21,647 nucleotides of DNA, taken from assembly GCA_002730485.1 (NCBI GenBank), contig PCAH01000114.1, positions 1-21,647 of the forward strand, given 5' to 3'. The stretch's first letter is position 1, and each line of letters starts with the position of its first letter. Below, in pieces: positions 13,684-21,112 of this stretch. Origin of the DNA: Dehalococcoidia bacterium (lineage in GTDB: Bacteria; Chloroflexota; Dehalococcoidia; UBA3495). A program made the position numbers and the translations under genes. Below the pieces are notes generated by a model. It was given only the letters and a program-made list of their open reading frames with translations. It searched no databases and was not told where the DNA came from.

Positions 13684-16600
13684 ATGTACGCTGAACTTCA
13701 TTGCCACAGTAATTATTCTTTTCAGGAAGGGGCCTCCTCTGTGGAGGACCTGCTGGTGCGCGCCCATGACCTGGGTCTCAGCGCTCTAGCCCTGACCGAC
13801 CACGACAACCTGTGCGGGGCGATGCACTTTGCGCAGGCGGCCAAGACCGTCGGTATTCGGTCTGTCACCGGTGCGGAATTGACCATCAAAGCCACCGAGG
13901 GCGGCGGAGATGGTTCCCACCTGACTTTTCTGGCCGAAACCCAAGAAGGCTACAGCCAGCTTTCAAACCTCATCTCCTACTCCTATGTTGCCGGTGAACG
14001 CAAGAACCCGGCCCTGGATATGAAGTATCTGCCGGACCGGGTCGATGGCCTGATCCTGTTGACCGGCTGCCGCTCTGGACGGTTGCCCCGTCTTTTGACA
14101 GAGGGTCGTTTTGCCGAGGCCGAAACCCAACTGCGGCAGTACCTGGACTGGTTCGGAACGGACAATGTGTTTGTGGAACTCCAGCAGAACCTGGTGCAGG
14201 GAGACACCAGCCGCAACCGACGGCTCATTGACCTGGCGGGAAGACTTGGTGTCCCCACCGTGGCCACCAACAATGTCCATTACCACGTGCCGGAACGCCA
14301 CCGGCTGCAGGACGCCCTGGTCTCCATCAAGCACAACCGCAGTCTGGATGAGACCCACCAAGAACGCCGACCCAACAACCAGTTCTATCTCAAATCAGCT
14401 GAGGAAATGGCAGCGTTGTTCTCTCGCTGTCCTGAGGCCATCAAGAACACCCTCCACATCGCCGAACGCTGTTCATTTGACCTGACCAATGACCTGGCCT
14501 ACAGGTTTCCGGACTACCCGGTTCCCAAAGGGGCCACTCCCCAGAGTCACCTGGAAGACTTGTGCCGTCAGGCGGCTGAGCGTCGCTACGGTGGCGCAGG
14601 CAACAGGACCCATGACTGGCGGAAGGTTGAAGACCGGTTGAAGGAAGAACTGCGGCTGATCGGCAAACACAACCTTGCCGGGTTCTTCTTGATCTACTAC
14701 GAGATCATCCAGATGGCCCGGCAGATCATGATTGAGATGGGGTTGAGCGATGCTGAGATACCCCTGGAAGAACGCCCACCTGGGAGAGGACGGGGTTCTT
14801 CCGTTGCCATGCTGGTGGGCTACCTGATCGGCCTGTCCCACATCGACCCTTTGGAGTACAACCTGTCCCTGGACCGGTTCCTGTCTGATGACCTAGGCTC
14901 GGTGCCGGATATAGACCTGGATTTCCCTCGCAATATCAGGGAGCAGTTGATCGTCAGGGTGCACCAGAAATGGGGTTGGGATCGGGCTGCTCTGACCGGC
15001 ATGATCAGCACCTACCAGATGAAGGGCGCCATCAGAGACCTGGGTAAGGCCCTGGGACTACCCGCTCAGGGTATGGACAAGCTGGCCAAGCGGGTCGATT
15101 CTCACGACGCCAAGGAACTGGAACTGGAGATGCTCCAACTGCCTGAGTATCAGGACAAGGTCGACGCACCAGGCTGGCGTGACCTGATTGAGATGTCTAC
15201 CCAATTGGACGGGTTCCCCAAGTACCTGGCCCAGCACCCAGGCGGTATGATCATCAGCTCGTCTCCCCTCATAGACACGGTGCCGGTGCAACAGGCGGCC
15301 ATCGCCGACCGCTACATCTGCCATTGGGACAAGGACAGCATCGACCAGGCCAAGTTTGTGAAGATCGACTTCCTGGCCCTGGGGGCGCTGTCTCAAATGC
15401 AGGAGTGCCTGCTTCTGATAGAAGAGCGCGAGGGCAAGTACATCGACCTGAGTCGTATCGACTTCAATGACCGTGCGGTTTACGAGACCATGCATCGGGC
15501 CGACACCATCGGCATCTTTCAGGTGGAGTCGGCGGCTCAGATGCAGACCGTCCCCCGCATCAAGCCCTGGAACCTGACCGACATGGCCTACGAGGTGGGC
15601 GCGGTACGGCCCGGCGTAGGTGTGAATGACGGCGTAACCCAGTTCATTCAGCGCCGCTCTGAGGGCATCCCCTGGGACTATGACCACCCGTTGGAGCAGC
15701 GTGCCCTGGAGCGGACTCTGGGGGTGATATTGTTCCAGGACCAGGTGAACCAGGTGGCCATCGACGTGGCCGGGTTTACGGGATTGGAGGCCGACCAGAT
15801 GCGTCGGGCCTTTGGGCGGCGTAACAACGATCTCATGATTAGACACTACTGGGAGAAGTTCCGGGACGGCGCGGCCGTGCTGGGCGTTCCCGAAGATGCC
15901 GCCGAGCGAATCTTCAGAAAGTTCAACGGCCATTACATGTTCCCTGAGTCCCACGCCTTTGCTTTTGGCGCAACCGCCTATCACATGGCCTGGCTCAAGC
16001 ATTACTACTCGCTGGAATTCTATGTGGCCATCTTCAACCAGCAGCCCATGGGCTTCTACAACACTGAGACCCTGAAGGAAGACGCCAAACGCCACGGCAT
16101 CACCGTCTTGAACCCGGACATCAACCACAGCCGGGAGAAATGCATCATCTGGAATGAATCGCTTTTGTTGGGGCTGCGTTACGTGCGTGGCATGGGAGAC
16201 GCGGTGGCATCCCAGGCGGTGGCAGCCAGGGACAAGGGAGGCCCGTTCAAGAGCCTGGCCGATGCCATGGAGCGCACCGGTCTACAACGGGAGGCCATCG
16301 AAAATCTTGTAACTGCGGGCGCTTTTGACGCATTGACTGCTACAAGATCTGAGAACTCGACCATGTCCAATGGTAAAGCTGACCGTAGGCAGGCGCTGTG
16401 GGAGGTGGGTCTGCGCTACCGTGCCTTCAATACCCAGCCGCCCCTGGCGCTGCCGGTGGAGCAGGATATGGCACAACTCCCGGAGCAGAGCGAGTGGGAG
16501 ACCATGGGTGAGGAGTACCGCATCATGGGGCTCTATCCAGAAGGGCACTTGATGGCCCTGGCAAGACCCCACCTGAAACGGGGGATACTATCCAGCCGCG

Positions 16601-16890
16601 ATGTGGAGGCCAGGGCTGACGGCGACATCGTTACCGTGGCCGGACTGGTGATACGCCGGCAACGTCCACTGGCCAGGGCGGTTTTCCTTACATTGGAGGA
16701 CGAATTCGGGCACATCCCGCTGGTGGTGTGGCCGAGCGAATTTGCCAAGTATCGTCAGCTCATCAGAGAGCCGATGCTGATCATTAGGGGTGAGGTCTCA
16801 CGGAGGGACGGGACCATGAACATAGTGGCCAAGCACGTGGAACCCATGCCCTCCATGGAGAACCTGCCCAAGGCCAAAAACTGGCAGTAG
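13684..16890 (+). CDS. dnaE2: Error-prone DNA polymerase III alpha subunit DnaE2 (ImuC)
   Basis: A 1068-residue C-family polymerase, the typical DnaE2 length. The N-terminal PHP domain begins AELHCHSNYSFQEGASS (His6, His8), with TDHDN at 39-42. The palm has GRGSS (369-372) and the catalytic PDIDLDF (Asp409, Asp411) with the third acid Asp562 in FVKIDFLAL. FGRRNNDLM and SHAFAFGATAYHMAWLKHYY follow, and near the C-terminus an OB-fold (about 980-1050, VTVAGLVIRRQRPL). ELHCHSNYSF and the absence of a long C-terminal tail point to DnaE2 rather than replicative DnaE1. It is the mutagenic polymerase of the SOS mutasome, expected to work with the ImuB-like protein upstream. An in-frame TAA nine bases before ATG 13684 excludes a longer start; no clear ribosome site is seen. 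Separated from its partners by the MITE-like element. Ends at TAG. Confidence 0.93.
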   Translation: MYAELHCHSNYSFQEGASSVEDLLVRAHDLGLSALALTDHDNLCGAMHFAQAAKTVGIRSVTGAELTIKATEGGGDGSHLTFLAETQEGYSQLSNLISYSYVAGERKNPALDMKYLPDRVDGLILLTGCRSGRLPRLLTEGRFAEAETQLRQYLDWFGTDNVFVELQQNLVQGDTSRNRRLIDLAGRLGVPTVATNNVHYHVPERHRLQDALVSIKHNRSLDETHQERRPNNQFYLKSAEEMAALFSRCPEAIKNTLHIAERCSFDLTNDLAYRFPDYPVPKGATPQSHLEDLCRQAAERRYGGAGNRTHDWRKVEDRLKEELRLIGKHNLAGFFLIYYEIIQMARQIMIEMGLSDAEIPLEERPPGRGRGSSVAMLVGYLIGLSHIDPLEYNLSLDRFLSDDLGSVPDIDLDFPRNIREQLIVRVHQKWGWDRAALTGMISTYQMKGAIRDLGKALGLPAQGMDKLAKRVDSHDAKELELEMLQLPEYQDKVDAPGWRDLIEMSTQLDGFPKYLAQHPGGMIISSSPLIDTVPVQQAAIADRYICHWDKDSIDQAKFVKIDFLALGALSQMQECLLLIEEREGKYIDLSRIDFNDRAVYETMHRADTIGIFQVESAAQMQTVPRIKPWNLTDMAYEVGAVRPGVGVNDGVTQFIQRRSEGIPWDYDHPLEQRALERTLGVILFQDQVNQVAIDVAGFTGLEADQMRRAFGRRNNDLMIRHYWEKFRDGAAVLGVPEDAAERIFRKFNGHYMFPESHAFAFGATAYHMAWLKHYYSLEFYVAIFNQQPMGFYNTETLKEDAKRHGITVLNPDINHSREKCIIWNESLLLGLRYVRGMGDAVASQAVAARDKGGPFKSLADAMERTGLQREAIENLVTAGAFDALTATRSENSTMSNGKADRRQALWEVGLRYRAFNTQPPLALPVEQDMAQLPEQSEWETMGEEYRIMGLYPEGHLMALARPHLKRGILSSRDVEARADGDIVTVAGLVIRRQRPLARAVFLTLEDEFGHIPLVVWPSEFAKYRQLIREPMLIIRGEVSRRDGTMNIVAKHVEPMPSMENLPKAKNWQ

Positions 16891-16912
16891 CTGAAAAGCG
16901 AACTTATAGGCA

Positions 16913-16941
16913 TTAAATACACTCGCCGCAAGTGCTAGAAT
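16913..16941 (+). promoter_or_regulatory. Promoter for the hydantoinase-family gene
   Basis: TTAAAT (16913-16918), 17-nt spacer, TAGAAT (16936-16941) preceded by TGC, an extended -10. It would start transcription about 30 nt before ATG 16980, separating this gene from dnaE2. Confidence 0.5.
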
Positions 16942-16979
16942 GTCGGCCAAACGTTCACTTACTCACGAAGGATTGGAAA

Positions 16980-18431
16980 ATGATTGATACAGTGATTAAA
17001 GGCGGGACAGTGGTTACGCCTGCCGGTGTCGGCGAATGGGACATCGGTCTTGAGGGAGAGAAGATTTCGGCCGTTGCCATGCCTGGGGTCCTCTCAACCG
17101 AGGGTGTCAGGGTCATCGACGCCAGCGGAAAGATAGTAGTGCCAGGCGGGGTGGAAGCCCACGCCCACGCCGCCGCAAACGTGCAGGAAGGACTCAGAGA
17201 ATTGGTGCCAGGTACACCCAACGCTGGACCAGGTGTTCACTCCCTTGGTGCCATCTGGGGCGGCACCACCACCGTTGTGGACTTCACCCCGGTGAATAAC
17301 GAGGGCGACCTCGCCCAGGGTGTCCACGATTTCATGTCCGTCTGGAAAGGTCAGGCGTACACCGACTACACGACCCACGTAATTTACCGCAACTCCAATA
17401 CCCCCGACTCCATCGCTAGGTTCGGCGAGTTGGTATCGGCTGGTTTCCCCAGCGCCAAGATATTCACCACGGATATACGCCCGCCCGGCAATGAGGGTCG
17501 GACATTGACTCCTGGTGGACGACTCGAGACCGGACGGCTCTATGACCTGATGGAGCAGGTGTCTCGCCACGGCGGTATGCTGGCGGTCCACGGGGAAGAC
17601 GATGAACTGGTGATGTACAACTACCTCATGGCCAAGCAGCGGGACCAGTGGGACTGGTACAACGCCAACCTGATCCATTCCAAGGCAGTGGAAGACCTGG
17701 CCTTTAGGCACGTCACCCGGATGGCGGAACGCACCGGAGCCGGCATGTACTTTGTCCACGTGACGGCCAAAGACGGCGTCGATGTCATCGCCGAGTGTCG
17801 CAGCAACGGCCAGCCGGTCTACGGCGAGGTTCTCACCTTGGCCCTGTCCTTTGATGCCACCCGTTACCATGAAGACGATGGCATGAAATACCACACTTAC
17901 CCTTCACTCAAAGGTGAAGAGGACAACGACAGCCTGTGGAACGGGATCTTGAAGAGCGATCTGGCATTCACTGCCACCGATAGTAGTTTCACGACCTATA
18001 TGGACAAAATTGCCGGAAGGAACATCGAGGACATGCGCGGCGGTAACGTCGGCATCGAGATTCGGATGGGCGTCAACTACAGCGAGGCTGTGGTGAAACG
18101 GGGCATGTCCCTGGAGCGTTACGTGGACGTGACGTCCGCAAACGCCGCCAAGATACTGGGAATGTACCCGCAAAAAGGCGCCATCGCAGTGGGCAGTGAC
18201 GCCGATTTCGCGATAATCGATCCATCAGTCAAGAAGGCCTTGTCGATGTCTGACCTGCATGTCCGCGACTACAGCCCCTGGGAGGGTTGGGAAGTGGCAG
18301 GTTGGCCAATCACGGTGATCCTGCGCGGCAAGATCATGGTGGAAAACGGCGAACTGCTAGGCGACGGCAACGACGGGCAGATGATCCTCCGCAAAGTGGA
18401 TCAAAGCATTCTGCAAAGGCCGACAGTCTAG
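16980..18431 (+). CDS. Dihydropyrimidinase/hydantoinase-family cyclic amidohydrolase
   Basis: A 483-residue metal-dependent amidohydrolase. Residues 1-57 form the N-terminal sandwich (IKGGTVVTPAG, ending VVPGGVE), followed by the TIM barrel with metal ligands His61 and His63 (EAHAHA), the Lys expected to be carboxylated (Lys160 in SAKIF), His204 (VHGED), His260 (FVHVT) and Asp334 (TATDSS). The C-terminal GAIAVGSDADFAIIDP and VILRGKIMVENGEL are standard for the family. Likely reaction: hydrolysis of a cyclic amide (dihydropyrimidine, hydantoin or similar). Hydantoinases often have a His after the last Asp (TDH); here Ser follows, so the substrate may differ. Start ATG 16980 is supported by AAGGA 7 nt upstream; the longer frame from 16932 lacks support. 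Own promoter and terminator; no adjacent carbamoylase. Confidence 0.88.
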   Translation: MIDTVIKGGTVVTPAGVGEWDIGLEGEKISAVAMPGVLSTEGVRVIDASGKIVVPGGVEAHAHAAANVQEGLRELVPGTPNAGPGVHSLGAIWGGTTTVVDFTPVNNEGDLAQGVHDFMSVWKGQAYTDYTTHVIYRNSNTPDSIARFGELVSAGFPSAKIFTTDIRPPGNEGRTLTPGGRLETGRLYDLMEQVSRHGGMLAVHGEDDELVMYNYLMAKQRDQWDWYNANLIHSKAVEDLAFRHVTRMAERTGAGMYFVHVTAKDGVDVIAECRSNGQPVYGEVLTLALSFDATRYHEDDGMKYHTYPSLKGEEDNDSLWNGILKSDLAFTATDSSFTTYMDKIAGRNIEDMRGGNVGIEIRMGVNYSEAVVKRGMSLERYVDVTSANAAKILGMYPQKGAIAVGSDADFAIIDPSVKKALSMSDLHVRDYSPWEGWEVAGWPITVILRGKIMVENGELLGDGNDGQMILRKVDQSILQRPTV

Positions 18432-18470
18432 CCAGCAAACCCAACGACCAGACACCAATAGGAAGCCTAG

Positions 18471-18509
18471 AAGCGGCTCTGACGAATTCCATCGTCAAGG
18501 CCGCTTTTT
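18471..18509 (+). terminator. Rho-independent terminator of the hydantoinase-family gene
   Basis: Stem AAGCGGC..TGACGA (18471-18485), loop of 6 nt, TCGTCA..GCCGCTT (18492-18506), one internal mismatch plus a wobble, then five T's (18505-18509). It begins 39 bp after the stop codon. Confidence 0.85.
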
Positions 18510-18523
18510 GGGTTAGATCAACA

Positions 18524-18715
18524 CCTGTAGGCGCGGGTTTCCAACCCGCCCTGTCACAGGAAAACCAGGGCTGTTTTTGGAAGAACTACTGTTAGGAAAA
18601 CCCGCTCCTACGGAACCTCCTCATTCGGGGTTAATCCCCACTGGCGTCCAAAATCCTTGGTTCAAAAACACAGTGGCGGAACAACAAGGCGGGTTACAAA
18701 CCCGTGCCTACGAGG
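18524..18715. repeat. Inverted-repeat (REP/MITE-like) element with GTAGGNGCGGGTTT arms
   Basis: The left arm (18524-18550) begins CCTGTAGGCGCGGGTTT and ends AACCCGCC; the right arm (18688-18715) runs GGCGGGTTACAAACCCG then TGCCTACGAGG. Reverse-complemented they agree except for one inserted base and three substitutions. Each arm is itself palindromic (GCGGGTT/AACCCGC). A third, partial inverted copy with CCCGCTCCTAC lies at 18591-18611. The interior codes for nothing visible. The right arm runs into the end of the HpaB-family gene and includes its stop codon (CTA 18708-18710 on the plus strand). It occupies most of the 276-bp gap between two convergent genes. Confidence 0.72.
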
Positions 18716-20210
18716 TTGATTCGCCGTTGGGCAGAGGACGAGAGACTAGGTCTTCGATTCGGGCCCTTGTTTCGCTCTGGTCAATACCGCGGAGCAGGTT
18801 GATGCGGTTTCTGTTGGGGTCGCCTCCGTGCCAGTACTCGTATACTTCCTGGCGCATTCCAGAGGATGAGACAGCTAAGTCGTGGGCCAGGCGATACAGC
18901 CGCGATTTATACTCGGCGTCCACCCCTTTGCCCCGCATGTACCTCTCCAGATAGGGACGCAGCTCCGGGTTTGCCAGGTCATTTTCACTTGGCTGCATGA
19001 TCAGTCCGGAACCGGATACCTCTCGCAATATTTGCACCATTCTTGCGGAGGTCTGGGCAAAGTAGATATTCATGCCGCTCATCGACCCCAAAGACATGAC
19101 ACCACCCTCACCCATGTGAGCGCCGTGTTCGACACCGTCCATGGCGTGCCGCCACATCTCGGTGTAGGTAGCCATCTCGCCGATCTTGGCGGAAACTTCC
19201 CGGTAATCCAGCACGCCTATGGCCTCCGCGATCATCGTTGCCACCGCCGTCATGACCTTCATGCGCTCGTGTATCCGGCAGAGATTGGCCCACTCGGTGA
19301 AATTTATCCCGGAGGCAAAATCACGCAGCAAAGGGGCAGATTCGTAAAGCATGAAGACACGGTCCCAAGGGACGAGAACATTCTCGAAGAACAGCATGCA
19401 GTCCTGCTCGTCATAGGGCACTCCCAATGGATGGCCGTAGCTGCCGTTCCATAGCGAGACCGGCTCTCTACATAGGATCTTCATTCCGGGGCTGTTGGTT
19501 GGAATCGAGAAGGCCAAGACGAACTTTGGATCAGACCGTTGGGTGAAGGTCGCAGAAAGGGAGACGTAGGTTTCATTGCTGATTGGCGCTGCCGTCGCCA
19601 ACTGTTTCCCGCCGCTGATGATCACACCTTCTGAAGTCTCTTCGACAACGTGCAACGCCAAGTCTTCTTCCCGCTTGGCCCGTTGCTCATTTTGGGGTTG
19701 TTCGCTCCGGTCCACCTGCGGGTCACCCAGGGCGTGGGTCAGAAAGAGATCATTCTCCATGCAGTGGCGGTGGTAATTGACCACATTTTCGCCGAAGTCG
19801 CATTTGGGATGACTCACAGAGCTGAGCCTCTCCCGCGACTTGTATAGAGAGATGATATATGGGGCCAAAACGTCTGGGGCGCGGCCAAGCTGCCCCCAAC
19901 TCTCACTGGTCCATATCTCGCTATTTCGCCGTTTCTTTTTGAGGTCGTCTTCCGTCTTGGCGAGCATCCAGGAAAGGCTGCAGCGGTTGCCGGATTCTGG
20001 CGAGACAAAAGTCATCTCGTTTTGGGTTCCGGCGGTGTGCTGGAGATCGTAGATACGTGCCAGTTCGTTCACTATCCCGGAGAAAGCCGGATGTGTCGGA
20101 ACATCGTCGATGCGGACGCCGTCCATCCAGACCTCACGGCCGTCTCTGAGGCTCTCAATGTACCGGGCGCCGGTCATTGCTCCCTGGGCGGCGCTGATGT
20201 CCAAGACCAT
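18708..20210 (-). CDS. 4-hydroxyphenylacetate 3-hydroxylase (HpaB) family flavin-dependent monooxygenase
   Basis: A 500-residue protein, standard length for the FADH2-using oxygenase component of two-component phenol hydroxylases. Visible family blocks: MTGARYIESLRDGREVWMDG (12-31), WGQLGRAPD (105-113), MENDLFLTHALGDPQVDRS (151-169), GVIISGGKQLATAAPISNE, DEQDCMLFFENVLVPWDRVF and NPELRPYLERYMRG. It would hydroxylate an aromatic or related substrate using reduced flavin from a partner reductase, which is not in the window. The Tyr in the GRxPDY motif of characterised HpaB enzymes appears to be Val114 (GRAPDV), so 4-hydroxyphenylacetate itself may not be the substrate. Start ATG 20210 has AAGGAG 7 nt upstream. 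The final codons and TAG stop overlap the right arm of an inverted-repeat element. Single gene, divergent from the ABC permease. Confidence 0.87.
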   Translation of the reverse strand: MVLDISAAQGAMTGARYIESLRDGREVWMDGVRIDDVPTHPAFSGIVNELARIYDLQHTAGTQNEMTFVSPESGNRCSLSWMLAKTEDDLKKKRRNSEIWTSESWGQLGRAPDVLAPYIISLYKSRERLSSVSHPKCDFGENVVNYHRHCMENDLFLTHALGDPQVDRSEQPQNEQRAKREEDLALHVVEETSEGVIISGGKQLATAAPISNETYVSLSATFTQRSDPKFVLAFSIPTNSPGMKILCREPVSLWNGSYGHPLGVPYDEQDCMLFFENVLVPWDRVFMLYESAPLLRDFASGINFTEWANLCRIHERMKVMTAVATMIAEAIGVLDYREVSAKIGEMATYTEMWRHAMDGVEHGAHMGEGGVMSLGSMSGMNIYFAQTSARMVQILREVSGSGLIMQPSENDLANPELRPYLERYMRGKGVDAEYKSRLYRLAHDLAVSSSGMRQEVYEYWHGGDPNRNRINLLRGIDQSETRARIEDLVSRPLPNGESTS

Positions 20211-20380
20211 CGTCGGACTCCTTCTTCATTGACCCAATGACTCAGATATAACTGGAATACAAAATGGCTTTGTTGCAGGTCGGTCAGAATGGGCACAAGT
20301 ATAGCAAAGGAGCCGAGGCTGGGCGACCAGACCCCGGCAGAATATGTCCGCTCCAGGTCGGTTGCCCTTGGAGATTCCAT

Positions 20381-21112
20381 ATGAGTCCCCAGGTTGTACT
20401 GGCAACTGCCATTACCTCAATAAGCGCCAACAAACTGCGAGCAGGGCTGACACTGCTGGGCATCGTCATCGGCGTGGCGGCGGTTATCTCTTTGCTGTCC
20501 ATCGGGAGGGGCGCCCAGGATGCCATTACCGAACGCATCCAGTCCCTGGGCACCAATCTGCTCTTCGTCCGACCCGGAGGCACCACCCAGGGAGGGGTGT
20601 TTGGCGGCCAGGTTAGCTCGGCATCGTTAACCTTGGACGATGCCGAGGCCATGGAAGACCCTGTTCTGGCACCGTCGGTAAAGTCAGTTGCGCCGGAGCT
20701 TGGCACCAGCGGCCAGGTGGTGGCCGGACGGGAGAATACTTTCACCCAGATAGCGGTAGTGACACCGGAATACCAATTCGTGCGGGAGTTTACCCTGGCT
20801 TCCGGTCAATTCATCACCCAGACCCACCTGGACCGCAGTTCGCAGGTGGTGGTTTTGGGCTCCAGCGTGGCAGAAGACCTGTTTGGCTTCCGTGACCCCG
20901 TCGGCCAGCCGGTGCGCATCAACGGACGCCAGTTCCTGGTTATAGGAGTACTGGAAAGCAAGGGAGGCGGCTTCTTTGGGTCGTTCGACGACCAGGTAGT
21001 AGTGCCCATCACCACGGTGTATAACCGCCTGAGTTCGTCCCGGACGGCCCAGGGTGGGGTCTCGGTCCAGACCATCAACGTCCAGGCAGTTGACGTAGGG
21101 TCAATGGAATAG
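20381..21112 (+). CDS. ABC transporter permease, MacB/FtsX type, N-terminal part ended by an internal TAG
   Basis: The frame encodes the N-terminal MacB-type segment SISANKLRAGLTLLGIVIGV (13-32) as transmembrane helix 1, followed by LLSIGRGAQDAITERIQSLG and the extracytoplasmic MacB periplasmic-core domain (VRPGG..., VTPEYQFVREFTLASGQFI, VVLGSSVAEDLFG, GQPVRINGRQFLVIGVL). It reaches TAG 21110-21112 after 243 residues, exactly inside the core domain (...VGSME-stop-AVDEVS...). The same frame continues with the remaining half of the protein, so this is a broken gene or a sequence error rather than a natural end. ATG 20381 has GGAG 8 nt upstream; the longer frame from 20264 is not needed. Such permeases act with an ATPase and often a MacA-like adaptor; neither lies before it, and anything downstream is outside the window. 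Confidence 0.85.
   Translation: MSPQVVLATAITSISANKLRAGLTLLGIVIGVAAVISLLSIGRGAQDAITERIQSLGTNLLFVRPGGTTQGGVFGGQVSSASLTLDDAEAMEDPVLAPSVKSVAPELGTSGQVVAGRENTFTQIAVVTPEYQFVREFTLASGQFITQTHLDRSSQVVVLGSSVAEDLFGFRDPVGQPVRINGRQFLVIGVLESKGGGFFGSFDDQVVVPITTVYNRLSSSRTAQGGVSVQTINVQAVDVGSME

Noticed and set aside
15058..16128. Minus-strand open frame (356 codons) inside dnaE2
   Set aside because: Antisense to the catalytic core of a conserved polymerase; no motifs and no ribosome site.
17094..17894. Minus-strand open frame (266 codons) opposite the hydantoinase-family gene
   Set aside because: Shadow of a conserved enzyme; no recognisable product.
20229..20257. Promoter TTGACC with TGGAAT for the ABC permease gene
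   Set aside because: The -35 is good but the -10 matches only four of six positions at 18-nt spacing; too weak to annotate.
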